A DNA stretch of 64,000 nt from Mansonella perstans (GCA_037074765.1 JBAMDO010000564.1:186001-250000); one strand, 5' to 3'. Shown: positions 49,701 through 64,000, numbered from the stretch's first letter. Numbers and translations: made by a program. The notes: generated by a model not told the origin, from the letters alone.

Positions 49701-52700
49701 TATTGGATTTTGGCTTAGTCACTAAAAATTTTCAATGATATGTCATTCGCATGTTCACTTTTACCTTCCCACTCTTCTGCGCATCCATCAGAGCAATAGC
49801 TTCGGCTTCATTAACCCGTCTAATTAAATTATGCATATCATTGAATGATGTAGTCGTAATACCAGAATCATTTTCACCGCTACCAACTGCAAGATTATTT
49901 CCCCCAGCAGAATCATTCGATGTAGAAATCTGCGGTGGAACTTCATCCTCCGCTGTAATATTATCATTGAACATCCAGTTGCACTATAAATGAAAAATTT
50001 TCAAATGTCAATTAAATGGTGAGGAAACAAAATGAATAAAAGGTTAAATGGTTTTACTCCACATAACTAGAAAGGTGTACAGTGGAATGACATGATTTCT
50101 AATACTTATTTTTTCATTTGCCCAAAAGTTGAAACTTGAAAAAATTAAAGTAAAGCATACATAAGTGATGAATGATTCGATGATCTTGCACTGATCAGAC
50201 ATATGTGTTACCATAGTAGCCATATTGTCATCGCTAGGCCTCACTATCGATGGGCCAAACATTAATGCCAAATTACGTGTTTCCATCTGCAAAAGTATAG
50301 CTTATTTACTTGACAGATCAACTTAATCTTATTACGAAACTTTTAGATAACTATCAAGTTCCTGTTCCCATTTCTGCATAAAAATTACAACAGAAAAAAA
50401 TTTTCTTTAAAGTGATGAAAAGTATATTTAAAAATTAAAATTAACAGTACCTTATTTACATCGCTATGCTCAACAACCGCTCTTAAATGTTCCATCAAAT
50501 ATTTCAATGTCTGATAATGGGCAGTAGGAAGTTTACGAGTCTGTAAGATAAACATATATCATTTAACTGAGCTTCATTATATCGTACTCTAGTGACATAT
50601 TTGTTTTTAACTTCAGAAAGCGGTCCTTCTTTACTTTAAAAAAAATAGAAAAAAACAAATTCTATCCAATGACCTTTTCCTAAAAATGTCATTATTAGTT
50701 AATAAGATGTGTGTATATGAAATATATATGTAAACAAAATTTTCCATTATCTTCTATTACTAAATAGCGAGTAAATGATTTAAATGACTTAGTAAATGAC
50801 TTACTAAATAGCGAAGTTTCCGTAATCTTTGCGGATGAGAAGCGATTCGATTTGCATCAATGAAAAATGGATACAATTTATCTGTTAGCAATGGTTCGGG
50901 CAATTTACGCAAGAACATCTTCAATAGGCTACTTACCACATTTACATCACTCCATCTTGAATCCGTAAAATCGATCTGGAAAAAACATTTTTTGGAATTT
51001 TTCCATAAGCAAACAAAAAAAATTATTTAATGAATGGATAGTCAATTTTGGTAAACAATGTGATGCTATTCGATATTTATAACTGTTATAATTGAAAGGA
51101 AGTTTTCAATCTCCTCTTTGGTGATTATACAATTTCAGTATTTCAAATTGAATTATTTTGCATTATACCATTGAAAGATCTGTATCATGCATTTATATAC
51201 ATTATATCATGCATTTCTTTTCATTTCTTATTTTTCCCAATAAATTTTATCGATTACTCAGATATGACGGACAATATTTTCCTAGAAACCTCAGAACTTC
51301 AAATATTTACATTTTCAAAGCCACTGTTGAGTGTTTCTTTCAAAGCATTCACAGCAGCCGTATTACCCGGGATTCGGTAAATGCCAACCGTATCCATACC
51401 ATTTGCTTCCACAACTTTTACGCATAGTCTGATGATCAACGGAACCATCTGTAGAAGTAAATTCAAAAAAATATCAATAAAAATTCGAATTTTTGAAATG
51501 ATATGATAGAAGTTCAAGAACAACAAGAAATGAAATTGAAAGATTCGAAATGAAAATTTTCTATCATCAAATGAATGTGATCAAATTACTGCTATTTCAT
51601 ACAGTAATTCTTTGTCATCGCTTTATTTTTTAAAAAATATTTCAAATTGAACGAAAAAAAAAGAATGTAAAGATAAATTCAGAAATATAAATTTGCAAAT
51701 CAACACAACAATATCTTCAAATTGTGTTAAAAAATCAAATAATCCTTACCTTCAAAGTTTACTGACAGAAGTGCACAAACAAAATAACGAACAAATTGTT
51801 CGCAACAACTAGGTATTAGCTGACTTACATACGATGTAATGTAACCTATTCTTATCAGTGCTCCTCTGATATATTTTATGTTTAACATTGGTCCACTGAT
51901 TAAGATCACAAATAATAAAAAGCAAAGTACAACATTTATCAAACTGAAATATGTATCCCTCCTTACTTTCGTGCTTTTATTAGTATCACGCATCTAAGTA
52001 ATCTTTATATGCATACTATAAGTCCCATATGATTAATAAACATAACCAAATATCCATGTTAAATCATCTGCAAATGGAAAATAGATTTTCTAAAATCACT
52101 TAAGCAAACATACAGAGAGAAAAAAACTTACATCACCATCACCACTTGTCGGATAATCGACGATTTTTTGACCTAATGCAGATGAATGTTGTAGAGAATC
52201 AGATCGATTGGACGAGCTTTGCTTCACCGTTTTCGTTTTTCTCCACTTACGAAGAGTCTTTGGCGTTGATGTAACAATCGTTTGATCGCCTGAAATGCAG
52301 GAAAACTAAATATGAAATTCACGAAACCAAATGTTTAAACAGATCTGAGATTTGAGAGTTGGAAAGATTACAACAATTTTGTTTACATAACAAATAACAC
52401 AAACAAACAACCACCACATTCAACCACTGACATTATTTTGAAAATATTTATGGTCGGAAAAAGTTGTTTCATGTAATACTAATTGCTTTTGCTTACTATC
52501 AATCTCCCTCGATAATCCTATCCTCTTAAAACATTCGCCGTAATTTTATTCTTTTACGTTCTTGCCTTAATCAAAAAACAATCAATAATTCTTCATCCCT
52601 TCTCTATCTTACCATTAGTTGCTATTGATCTTTTTGCAAAGCCGTTTCCTGAATCAATGGAAGTTCCCGGTTGCATGTTATGATCAGTAGATGATGATCC

Positions 52701-54856
52701 GGTAGAGTAATGTCGTTTATTTATACCTGATGATGGATAATGAGATGCTTTAATTTTATACCTAAAAAGTAATCAAATTTATATATCCTGATTGACAATG
52801 ATAGAATCACTTTTATGCTTCACAATATCCTAAAATAATTAGTTTAAAGTAATTTGAAATTCTTCTGAATGCAAGAATTCAGATGATATATCGGAAATGA
52901 AGTTAGCAAAATGGAAAAGCTGATTGTAAATGAATGCTTCACAGACAGAATCTGTTTTGAAAAATAGCAAACCTTTGCATGATTAGTTTAGTGGTAGCAT
53001 CACCGGTGACTTGATTTCTTCCAGAAATACTATTATTGGAATCATCAGTACTACAACATTCTACCGTGCTTGAGGAATATTTGCATGGTAATTGAGTTAA
53101 ATCACTTCGCGAACTACTGCTTAATGACGATGGACCTTCTTCTATTCCTTGTGATTCATAACCAGAACTCGTATGAAATCGATTAGACGAGATAGATACT
53201 GATTTCTTCTGCTGTTGATCTTGTTGAAATTTGCCCGAAAATTCCTGAAATTAAAGTGAAAATTTTATAATACTATTCAAGAAAACTCAACAATATGAAC
53301 TTTGCCCTTTTCAGGACAAAAAAATAATCTCTCTCAAAAGCACTATGAAACAAGATTTCAGATTGAATTTCAAATTTTCAGTAGAAAGTGAATAAAACCG
53401 AGAATAATAAAATAAATAAAAGAGCAAAAAGAAAATTCAACAATAAAATTTCATTTCAAACTAACATTACTCTTGCTACCAATAAATCTTTACAGATTGT
53501 AACACTTAATTAATGAAGCCTTCTACATATACATATGTTCACTTACACATAGATATATGAATACAAAGTATACGTGTTATAAGATGAATCTATAATGAAA
53601 TTTAATGCTTGAAGAAAATTTTTAGTAATATTAACAACCAAAAAAGTTGAACAAAACTTTTTCTAAAGTACTACTTTCAATTGTTTGGACTTAAAAATGG
53701 TCATTTAATTCTGTTCTATTAATAAAATTGTAATCAATTCGTATTCTAAATAGAAAAGAATATACAAAGATCAGCAAGCAATAATTTTACATAGAGAAGT
53801 ACTTATTGCTGTCCCACATCTGACAACACTTAACCGAACTAAGATCTCAAATTATTCTTGATAAATAAGCAATTTTGAAGGACATTTAATGGAAGAATAA
53901 AATGTGATGAAGATTGAATAAAGCAAATAAATTCATTTTGTATAGATTCAAATAAAATTATATGAGAGTAAGTTATAATTAATAACAATTATAACAATAC
54001 TTATAATAATAATTAGGTTGATACTTTCCCTATCTCGCCTTATCTATTCTATATACAAACACATATATGCATATATGCAATAATTTTAGTCATCTCTAAT
54101 GGAGGTCAAATCTAAATGCTCATAAATTTCATATTATACAATTCATTTTTCTTCTTTTTAATTTTTTCAATAATATTTGTTATTAATATTAAATATAATT
54201 TGATCTTCTAATAAAGTTAAAAAAAAAAAAAAAAAAAACTAATTTTCAATTGTTTAATTTAAAATAAAAAAAAAAAAAAAAAGAGAATAAAATGAATGAT
54301 GAAATAGATAAATATTGCGGCAAACAATAATTTCATATCTCCTATTTAAAAAATGTCCTTGATTTTCAACAATATACACAAGTATCAATCAGAAAGACGG
54401 CATTTATAAATAAACATAGTCTACCGGCTATTATAACACACCTGCTCTTATTACTAACCTACTATTGCTATTACTGCTGCGAATATGGTAGTGATGGCAC
54501 AATACTATTGTCAACATCAATAGTGAAATAGTATAATTGATCTTTCCCACTGAGAGATACATTAGAGAATTATTAACGATAACCTAAAAATTTCATTCAA
54601 TTGAAATATGTAAAAATAGATATATAAACATACATGCATATATATGCACACACACACACATATGCAAATAAGTAAAGTAAATCTATGCACGCAAACTTAT
54701 TCAATTTTCAAAATTGAAACTTCTAAGGATACTAATGATGATGATTATCTAGCGAAAACGGACGGACAACCCTTCCTGCAATTTCTTTTACAATTTTGAG
54801 TTTAATTTACTCGAATCAAATGATAACATCCATACATAACGCATGAATACACATAC

Positions 54857-54887
<31 letters not shown>

Positions 54888-57800
54888 TTCATGTAGATGC
54901 ATTCAAAAAATTTGCAAATTTATATCAATCACTTTCAACATTAAAAAATTCTTCTTTTCCTACTATCTTTTCTTTCTGTCCAATTCTTCCAATTAACATT
55001 AAATCAATTTGAAATGTCAAACAAATGTCTCTAATCTGAAAAATGAGAAAACTGTCGCATTCAATTTTATTTTTTCCTAATATGGGAATTGGATAACCTA
55101 TATATTACTCATATAATTTTTGATAATCTAAATTATTTACCCATACAATTATAGTAGAGATGAAAGTTCTATAATATATTCGAATTTAAAATTGCCCTGG
55201 ATTATTGAAAATTTTGCTTGACAACTTTTAATACTTCTTTTTTTAAGATATTTCATTAAATAAAAAGTGATTATATATGAAGTTAGTAAAATTAAAAAAA
55301 AATAACAGTGGTTTATTGATTGATTTACTGAAAAGTTAAAAATATAAACATATTTACGCCATGTTTATATGTTTCTTTCTTTTCCGCCAATCATTGCTAT
55401 ATTTCATTGCATCTTTAAGGGAAAGACATAAAAGTCAATTTGTGAGTAATAATTAAGTAATTTGCATTATTAATATAAGAGAAATTGGTTAAGATAATAA
55501 TGATTAAACATTTTACCGATGAAACTGAAACACTGATAAAATATGAAATTAACTTTTGAACTAAAATACTGATAAATACCAAATTAACTATTGAATTGAA
55601 GCACTGATAAATATGAAATTAATTATTGTAATTCCGTTTTGCAAAATTTCAAAATTGATGCTAAAAGAATGATAACATAATTGATAAAATTGGCGATACA
55701 AGAAATAAAACATACATAACCTGAAACGTTGAAATATTTGATAATTAAAGGTACATGAGCATTACAATAGCTTAATATTGGCCTAGTGAAAAGAAAAATC
55801 ATTGAAAGGCCAAGTAAAAAATTGAATGAATGACTGCAGAATAAAGCAAGAAATCATAGAAATAGACATAAGCTATTTTGTTTAATAACAAATAAAATTA
55901 ACTGAAGCTTAAGGCCGTCTTCCCATTCTTCCATTCCTTTCGAAGAGTAAGAATGATTAGTTTAGTTATAGAGTACTCTTTCTCCTATTTCCATCCAATA
56001 TTCAATTCTACAATGAACAACAATTTCGCCATTTTCCATACCGATGATAAATATACTAATGAAGAAAACGGAAAACATATTTTGAAAAAACTGCAACGAA
56101 TATAAAATGTAGGAGGTAGGAGAGAGAGAGAGAGAGAGAGAAAAGATTGTATTAACGACATGTTAATGATCAGTAAATAGTTGATATAATAAATATTTAT
56201 GATACAGATGGTACAATGGTTGATATTTTTTATGATAAGTAAAATTAAATAATATTTTTACAAATATCATTGAATACCAATATCATTATAGAATGAAAGA
56301 TATAAAATGAATGAATAAATTTTTATTATTTCTAAAAAAATTAACAAATAATTTCTTATTAACGTAAACAAAATTTACTTGTGTCGAGAGAGATGGAAAC
56401 AGGATAATAAGAAAATTAAATTAAATTTCATCTAAACAACAAATTTGGTCATTTTTCTCAGTGAAATTGAAAAATGGAAGATCGATTTTGACAATAGTTC
56501 GTATATTTTTCACCCATTTTTATGTGACTAAAAAAAATTGAAAATGAAGCATTTCATTGCTTTTTAGATTTTAAATTTCAAAGCAAGCAACAATAGCAAA
56601 TATTAAACATAGAATACGAGGTAATGTAAAATTTTTTTAAAAATGAAACAAATTTTAGGAAAAATTTCATTATATTAAATTGCAGCAAAATGAAATTTTT
56701 AGACGTAACATATAAACTTCATTTCACATATATGTGTTATTTTAGAAAATGAAACAATGATATTACAAGTGAGGTATATACCAAATGAAGTGAGACTGTT
56801 ACGTGATGACAATACGTAGGGAAGGATCAAAGTGTTACGATATTCTTAGTTTCTTTAATGCCAAATAAGGCTTGCTGTTGGGCTTAGTAAAAGTTTGGCT
56901 AGTGTTTGAATTAGTTGGTTAAGCTTTTCAAAGTGCTTCAAAATATATATTTGCATTTTTTTTTTTAAATAAACTTTATATTTCATAGTGTTTAATCTTT
57001 TTATCTATATTATTGCAAACAGGAAGACAAAATGCTATAAATAAAACAGGAAAAGCTTATATAGCGTTGATTAATAAAACTTGCTAAGTAATTAGATTAT
57101 AGCACTGGGAAAGAACTACATTTATAGTATGTTTAGCACATGATTCAATCCAGATAAGCGCTAGCCTTGAAGGAAACTTTAAAGCATTTATTTTTTTTCT
57201 TTAATTTTTTTTTTTTGTTTTTAATCATCCAAATATATTTCTTAAAGAATAAAATATGCAAATATACTCATATTTCATCAACTTAAAGAAAGAAATTAAA
57301 AATAAAACTAATAAAATGAAGTTAGAATAAATTATAAATAAGCTAATATGTACCACATTCAATGCGTACCATACCATCAACACATACCTAGTTTCATCCT
57401 TTCTTTTAATTTAATTAAAACTATTCCTCCACACATTCATAAGCATTGAACAAACAGCTGTTAAGTTTCATCTAGCCAAATTAACTACAAAATATTTTTC
57501 AAGTTTAATGGCAAATAATGAGTACTGATCAGATTAAAGAAAGTCACGTAATAAGTCGTAGAAATTAGATATATTATGGAGACAAAAATATGCCACTTCG
57601 TGAATGATAATTGATAGGGTTATTTAATTAGATAAAATTAGATAAAAATTTTAATTAATCAATGCAAAAGATAAGAGATTTCCAGAAAAATTAAGCATAT
57701 CACCAAAATTGATCGAATTGACAGAATTGACGGATAGGATAAATTGAAAATGATTACAGCTTCCGGCACCTAACAAATATTAGATTTTCAGGTAAAAAAT

Positions 57801-60800
57801 CAAATAGAAAGCAATTAAATGTGGTTGAATGCATGTTTTTTACAACTATTCCTTTATTTTATATAATGAAATAATTACTTTTAGTATAACAAAAAAGAAA
57901 TATAGTGAATTTAGTAATAAAAAAATAAACGAAAACCAAGGAAGAAATGGTAAAAATAAACGAAAACCAAGGAAAAAATGCGGATGAAGGTTCAGGCTAA
58001 AAAAGATGAATTAGGAATCTTTTGTCAATAATAATAACAGAGCACTTGGCTAACAATTACTGTTACGCATTCATCAAAAATCAATTTCTAATTCTCGTAT
58101 AAATTATATTTTCAATGGTAACTTCATATTGGCATATACTATATCATTTTACTGCAAAAACTTTGGCAATATTTTCAATAAAAATATGAGAATGTGATGA
58201 AATATAAAATAATACATGATATCAAGCAATAATTTATATAACTAATCTTCAAGCATAATAATTATCTTTTTTCCAATAATTAATACCTGCGAAAATAATT
58301 ATATGTTTTGATTATCGATCTATACAATTACTTTAGTCTATCTCAAAGCAATTTCAAAAAAAGTTTTAATCTTCGTTGATTGCTCAATATTTATTCGAAT
58401 CAAAAAAGATCTATGATTCTTCTTATCTGATCAATCAGATTGTAAATAGATATCAAAAAAAAAATGAAAGGAAGATGAAAAGTAATATTAAAAGAGATGC
58501 AAAGAAAAAAATGAGACCGATTAGATTTTCATAGCAATAGCCATAAATAAGTATTGAATTAAACGACAATAAAAGTATGCCAGCAAAGTGCTGTTAGGAT
58601 TAATGCATTTAATGGGCAAAGCTGTAGCAGCCTGTGACAAGTAGATTTGTTCGGAATAGGCCTGTCTCTACTTACCTGCCAAAACATCTGCTCTAATCTT
58701 TTCCTTCGTTCCAAATGCCTACAACATTTATGAGGAACATTGGCAATTATAGGAATAACATTTTAGATCTCTATACTGCTTTGACTATGGTCAGATAAAT
58801 GAAGCAGAGATAGGGTTCGTAACAGCAAAAATAGGCTAAGCCTGAAATTATACCTAGAGATGAAATGGTGAAAACATACCGACAGATGAAATGATGAATT
58901 TATATGGACATTTTGATTAATTTGCCACTAACCAGAAAAATATTTTAGCATAAAACAAAAACTTTTAGTGCTTGCTTCAGATATTAAAATGAGGTAATTG
59001 AGAAAATTCTTTTCAAAACATTCGGAAAATGTAATGCACTTGTTATTGATGATGTCTGCTTGACTATCGCCGTTGTTTTTGAATAATATATTTTCATCTA
59101 AACTATGAAATTTCAAAAAAAAAACCTATTCTAAAGCATTATTATCTGAACGATAGGAATAATCTATTGCTAAACTGCTATTTTGATATATCTAACCAGT
59201 AATAGTACAAAAAGTAATACTGTTGATCAGACGTAATATTTAACGTAGCTGTTGATTACGCTGCAAACGTAACTAAGTGAAATCATGTAATCGATGCAGT
59301 AGTCCCATTCAGTTAATTAGTGAATCATTTTATCAATAAATTTTCTCGATCTAATGACTAACAATGATTTCTCGATAATTAGCTAATCATAGAACCGATT
59401 GGTAGGTTTTATTCTTTGCATAACTCATCGAAAATTTCTCAGTATACATACCAGATAAACTGAAATCATTCATGAATAATAAAAATCTGCTAGATTTAAA
59501 TTGCATTTTAATCCCAAAAATCACACAAAATTATTGGTTAAATTAGTGGAAAAGTAAAGTGAATGAGTGATTTCCATCGTAAAAGTAATGATGACAGAGA
59601 ATACAGACATTAACATGTAGGAAATTTATTGCTCCCAACGATCTGAAGAGAACAACTATACCCACCTGTTACCAGAAAATATTTTTATATTTCTGTTAGA
59701 TTCACCAAGTTTACAAAAAAAAACTTTCAATTATTTAATGATAATATAAGCATTACTTGGATATGATAATCTTCAGCTATTGATTATATTGAAGCATTAA
59801 ATTATAATAAATAGTTCCAGCACAATTTAAAATTTTTTTAGATGCTTAATTTTTTATTAAGCCTATTTATACCATACAATGCAGAGGATGTTTAATTTAA
59901 CCGCTTGTCTTGTAAAACTGAATTTATTACAAGGAATTTATAAAAACAGGTGTAATTTTCGGACAATTTATTCTTGCACTTTAGAGATTTTTTCATTAGA
60001 TAACAATTAATGAAGTCTTGAAATATGCTGAAGAAAGCGAACTGTGACGTGAGCTTATGTATCATTCAATGATGTAAAGATGTCGACAATGCAAGTAGGT
60101 AATTCTTTTTTCAAGCAGTGAAATAATTAAATTTTAATTGTGCAAAAAAAAATTTTTTTTTTTAATGTACAAAAATTTTTTTTAAAGGAAAAAGAAAGCA
60201 ACAAAAAGGAGTAGATACTAAAGTGAGTAGATCCTTTCTTATTCATAGATTTTTTTTTTAAAAAAAGAGCCAATCTACGGTGGTAAATTTTTTGCCAGAA
60301 TCTAACAATTCCATTAACTGCTTTAAAATGTAAATAAATCACGAGGGAGAGCTGTATAAATAGGATATTTCATAGAATCCGAGATGATATCCAGAAAAAC
60401 TCTTTGAAAAACCCTAAATCGTTATGCGACAAGGAAAAAAGTATAATTGTCCTTCTAGATCCAAAGGTCATGGGATCTCACAATGCAAATATATTCTAAT
60501 AATAAATTAATATGTAAAGACATGAAAATCTTAAAGTGCTCCCGTGGATATCATTACAATATTTCTTTTTTTTTTTTGTTAAATTAATCTTTGGAATATC
60601 ATGAAACAATCACAAATAATCTTTGCAAAAACTTGAAAATAACTAAAGATAAGAAATTCGAAGGAAAAGAACTTGCCAAAAAGATTTAGGGATATTTTCC
60701 AGACTTACTGAAGTGATCTAGAGATATTTTTCCCCAGCTGCTGAAGAGATCTACGAATATTTTCATGATTCTTCCAACAGCAGGTAACGAAAATTATAAA

Positions 60801-63800
60801 AGAGAAAAAAATGACTAACCAGATCACCTGACCACGGCTTCGAAATAAGTGAACAGTTATTTGAAAAATTCGATGTCACTTCATCATTACTTGTAACACC
60901 AGCAGAAATGGTACCATGATAACTCTGGGAACTGATCAAACTAGAGGATACAGATCGGATAACTTCAATCCATTTTAACATATCATCCTCACTGCAAAAA
61001 TGTTATGACATCCCTCTCTGAGGTTGATATCTTAAATCACTCCCAATTACTTTGAATCTTAATATCTTTAATAATTGCTTATCTCTCACTCCCTTCACTG
61101 TCATAACGAGAAATTGATGAAAAGTAATAGAACTGTTTAGAGGGCATAACTTTTCCATTTTTTTAATGCAAATATCGATTATTTCCCTTTGAATATATAA
61201 ATTAATTTCGCACTGATTTCTGATGAACAAAAGAAATAGTTATTTTTGACAGGGAAATTAAGAGTATATTACAACTAGCTAATATCAAATATCTTAGAAA
61301 ATTTGAAATTTGGGATAAAAATTCATCACTTATCATTCTCTTAGATTATCACAATTTCAACTGTTGGCAAAAAGAAATGAACTGTTAATCTGGTGATTGT
61401 GACAGATCATCTAATTAACATTTCTGTTTTTTCTTTAAAAGCTTACCAATCAGTTTGGAAATGATGTTCGATTTGTTGTTGCGTTATCACACGAAATACA
61501 TAGGCTTTTTTGTTATCTTTTAGACGACAATATTCATATGCTATATCAACAATAGCTGATTTTAGGTCAAGTTCACGAGCATCCAATGGAATATTCAGTA
61601 ACTGTAATTAATACCATTTAATGTAAGCAATATACAATTGTCAATAATTAATTTCTTTATATCAAACTAGTGAAATCAATAATAAGATCTAAAATAGCAC
61701 AGCTAACATTATCATAGTAAAATTATATCAATGTATTATTGAATGATATTTAAAAAGATTTAGTGAATTTTTCAAATATTAACAATTCAATAAAAAAGAG
61801 AAAGGATTGTGTTGAAATTTATTGAAAAGAGGAATAAAAAAGCCAAAATTATTCTCTCTAAAATTTGAGACGAAAAAAGCCTTTGCAATAATTACAATCA
61901 AGTGTAAGTCTAACATCCTTTTCTGTCTATCTCCAATCTATTTTTTCTTCCTGCACTAATTAAAATAGGCTACCACTAATACTGCTACTGCAATTCAACA
62001 AATAGGCAAATAGCTTTCAAGTTTGGTTACTAGTCTCTGTAAAGCTTTACCGTAACTAAATAACATAAAAATTTAAATTTCAGTTAATTAAAATTATTCG
62101 AAACTTGAAACAGTGAGAAGAGAGAGAGAGACTTAATTTAATTTAATTATCTGCGCGTCATGTCATAAATAGAATTAAGAAACAAGTGAACTTAATTAAA
62201 CCTGATGAAGAGGCATAATGTTTAATTTGATACATGGATGTTTAATTATACTTTCAAAAAAGTGAGCATAAAACACTGAAAGTCTCTCATAATGTTTCAG
62301 AGAGATCCTGGTTATTTCATGTCATCCAAAGTAAACAAAACGTTTTAAAAAGTTATCAACAAATTTTTATTTATAAAATGTGCTAATAATATAGAATTTG
62401 TTGCAAAATATTCTTTAAATTTTCAAGGTTAAGTAAAAATATGCTTAGGGCCCAGAGATCTAATGTGAAGATCTTTGGTATCAAAAAAAAAAATGGGCAT
62501 ATTTTAATTCGTTACAACACTGTTATATCAGAGAAAATTTATTATGCTGGTCTATCAAAGTACATCGGTGCATTTGTATTCTCCTCACATTCAATGATCC
62601 ATACACAAGTACTTCAATTTGTTTACCGGAACTAAGTTCGAAACATGCATTTATTTCATTTCAACTTCGCTTCACTGATTCTGTTCATCTTGCTATACTC
62701 TCATTTAACAGCCAATTACTTGTAGGTGAATCATAATGAATTTTTAAACTCATGCCTTTTCTTTCTAATAATCGCCTGAAACTTCAACCATCAATAAAGT
62801 TACTAATATTAGTATCAGTATTTTTGATAATTAATCAAAATCTGCCACTTCAAAAGTTTCAGGATTTACAATGAACAACGAACACTAAAACTGAATGTGC
62901 TTGAAATCGTGCATTGAAATTTGAAATTTGCAAAATTTTATGAAAGTCGAACTTTTTCAAGCGTTTTATCACTGGTATATGAGCTCAGCTGACAGCAAAG
63001 ATATAATTTAGTACAATGAAGCACTGCCCAATATACTGTCCATTTCTGCCGATCATTTTTCAGTGGTTTGCCCATGGCCACTTCCTAAAATGACATATCA
63101 TTCTGAAATGGGGAAAATTTTTTTAAAAATAATAATATGTTAAACTGAAAAAAATGGGGCAAATTTAACTTCTTCTCTTTAATAAGTAACTGAAAATTGA
63201 AACAACCCAAAGAAAAAAAAGTAACAGTAATATGCTTTTAAAAATACATGAAGTTATTTGAACGTAATGTATTGAAAAAAAAAATGATTTAAAAAAGATG
63301 TAAAACTTGAATTGAAAAGTTACAATGTTAAACCGTAAATGAAGTTGAAAATGCCAAAATTTTTTCAAAAATCAATCTTACTAACTTGATGCAAAAGTTG
63401 GCCTTGTTTCTGAACATCGTCTAGCCGTATAGGTTCAGCTAATAAGGATGAACTAATCGGAGCGGCTGTTGCAGTTGTTGAACGTTTTAAGCGACGTCGA
63501 GATGGAAATCGCACTGCGGTCGGTGAGCTCGTTGTTTCCCAGTGCTTTGTCTAAAATATTTTGAAAATAAATATCTCTACATATGCGAAAAATAATCTTT
63601 ATACAACATTTTTTCAGATTACATTTATTTTCCTGTCTTCATTTGAAAATAAAAAAAAATAATTTTCCTACGATCAATTTAACAATTATAAAAGAAAAGA
63701 TCTAAGCAGAAATAATAATTGGTAATAAATATTGCTTTGCGTAATTTTTGAAGACTGTTTTTACGAAAAAAAAAAAATAATACAAAGGTTAATCAAAAGA

Positions 63801-63965
63801 CAAGTTATGTGCATTCAGTATAAGTATATTTCAGGATTTAGGATGATGGAATTATTATCTAAGTCATCGAATAGTTATAATATTTTTTTAGTGGGCAAAA
63901 AAAGAAACCTATGATAGTCGATAGATTTTTAATGTATGGCATACCTTGTAAATATTTTTAAGCAT
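46740..63965 (-). CDS. pac-1: PH + RhoGAP protein, ARHGAP21/23-type (PAC-1-like), about 20 exons
   Basis: GTPase-activating protein for Rho/Cdc42. C. elegans PAC-1 sits at cell contacts and restricts CDC-42 to set inner-outer polarity. Exons: 63386-63550, 62953-63084, 61447-61601, 60820-60991, 52973-53244, 52613-52761, 52132-52289, 51311-51448, 50805-50975, 50451-50540, 50161-50286, 49765-49983, 49493-49657, 49084-49320, 48507-48770, 48158-48388, 47730-47918, 47296-47454, 46740-47078. All phases close (1,176 residues). A possible first exon at 63945-63965 adds MLKNIYK. PH domain is at about 50-175 ([18 protein letters not shown] to [11 protein letters not shown]). A Ser-rich linker follows. 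RhoGAP is at about 409-585 with arginine finger [23 protein letters not shown] and [14 protein letters not shown]. The long Ser-rich tail holds an Asp-rich patch. The METRNLA and VTHMSDQ blocks are specific to ARHGAP21/23. No PDZ domain was seen. Confidence 0.93.
54851..54888. repeat. compound (TA)n(CA)n microsatellite
   Basis: About seven TA units run directly into about eleven CA units. A smaller (CA)n lies at 54646-54660. Such tracts are length-polymorphic. Confidence 0.9.
56119..56141. repeat. (GA)n microsatellite
   Basis: About eleven GA units in the large RhoGAP intron. Confidence 0.9.
57921..57979. repeat. 31-bp tandem duplication
   Basis: Units at about 57921 and 57952 share AAAAATAAACGAAAACCAAGG followed by AA(G/A)AAATG. 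Both lie in the large RhoGAP intron. Confidence 0.8.
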
Positions 63966-64000
63966 TCAATAATAGTGATTGTGAATACGATAAATTTTTT

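Larger units (their letters stand above)
53245..60819 (-). other. 7.6-kb intron of the RhoGAP gene
   Basis: It separates the PH-encoding exons from the linker and RhoGAP exons. It is very AT-rich and holds (CA)n at 54646-54660, (TA)n(CA)n at 54851-54888, (GA)n at 56119-56141, two poly(A) runs near 54219-54281, and duplications at about 55524-55625 and 57921-57979. No gene in either orientation is supported. Its size makes it a candidate site for an internal promoter or enhancers. Confidence 0.7.

Noticed and set aside
58683..58726. 44-nt segment with AG acceptor and GTAAGT donor, frame [14 protein letters not shown], inside the large RhoGAP intron
   Set aside because: Its length is 2 mod 3 and the flanking exons join in phase 0, so inclusion would shift the frame of the RhoGAP domain. 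It may be a poison or cryptic exon, but there is no support for it.

Overview
This window reads as AT-rich nuclear DNA of a nematode, most likely a filarial or related spirurid species. The genes are split by many introns with GT..AG borders and short TTTCAG-type acceptors. Two genes have such an acceptor 12-13 nt upstream of the ATG with no exon before it, as expected for spliced-leader trans-splicing. The protein set (RGD-type integrin alpha, IFT139, PAC-1-type RhoGAP) fits a worm. The species call is inference. No bacterial operon, CRISPR array, phage or recognisable transposon ORF was seen.

Layout. 213-8073 (-): first 15 exons of an alpha integrin, PAT-2-like, continuing off the left edge. 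8.1-16.7 kb: gene-poor, with several short tandem repeats. 16758-19466 (+): a 282-residue protein of unknown role with a probable EVH1/WH1 domain; a tRNA-Arg(UCU) gene (16861-16933) lies in its first intron. 20929-31560 (+): an essentially complete, about 30-exon IFT139/TTC21B gene. 32139-40328 (-): a large helical-repeat protein that matches THADA/Trm732, convergent with IFT139. 42657-44261 (-): a small secreted protein with two EGF modules. 46740 to about 63965 (-): a PH + RhoGAP protein, the ARHGAP21/23 (C. elegans PAC-1) relative, with a 7.6-kb intron.

Exon models were built by hand: reading phase was carried across each junction and compared with remembered family motifs. Phase closes through all integrin, EVH1, EGF and RhoGAP exons. 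One IFT139 junction and two or three THADA-like junctions remain unresolved. The genes look like an ordinary mixture (adhesion, cilia, tRNA modification, polarity) with no evident shared pathway. The least described items are the EVH1/WH1 protein with its nested tRNA, the two-EGF secreted protein, and a degenerate fourth calcium loop in the integrin propeller.
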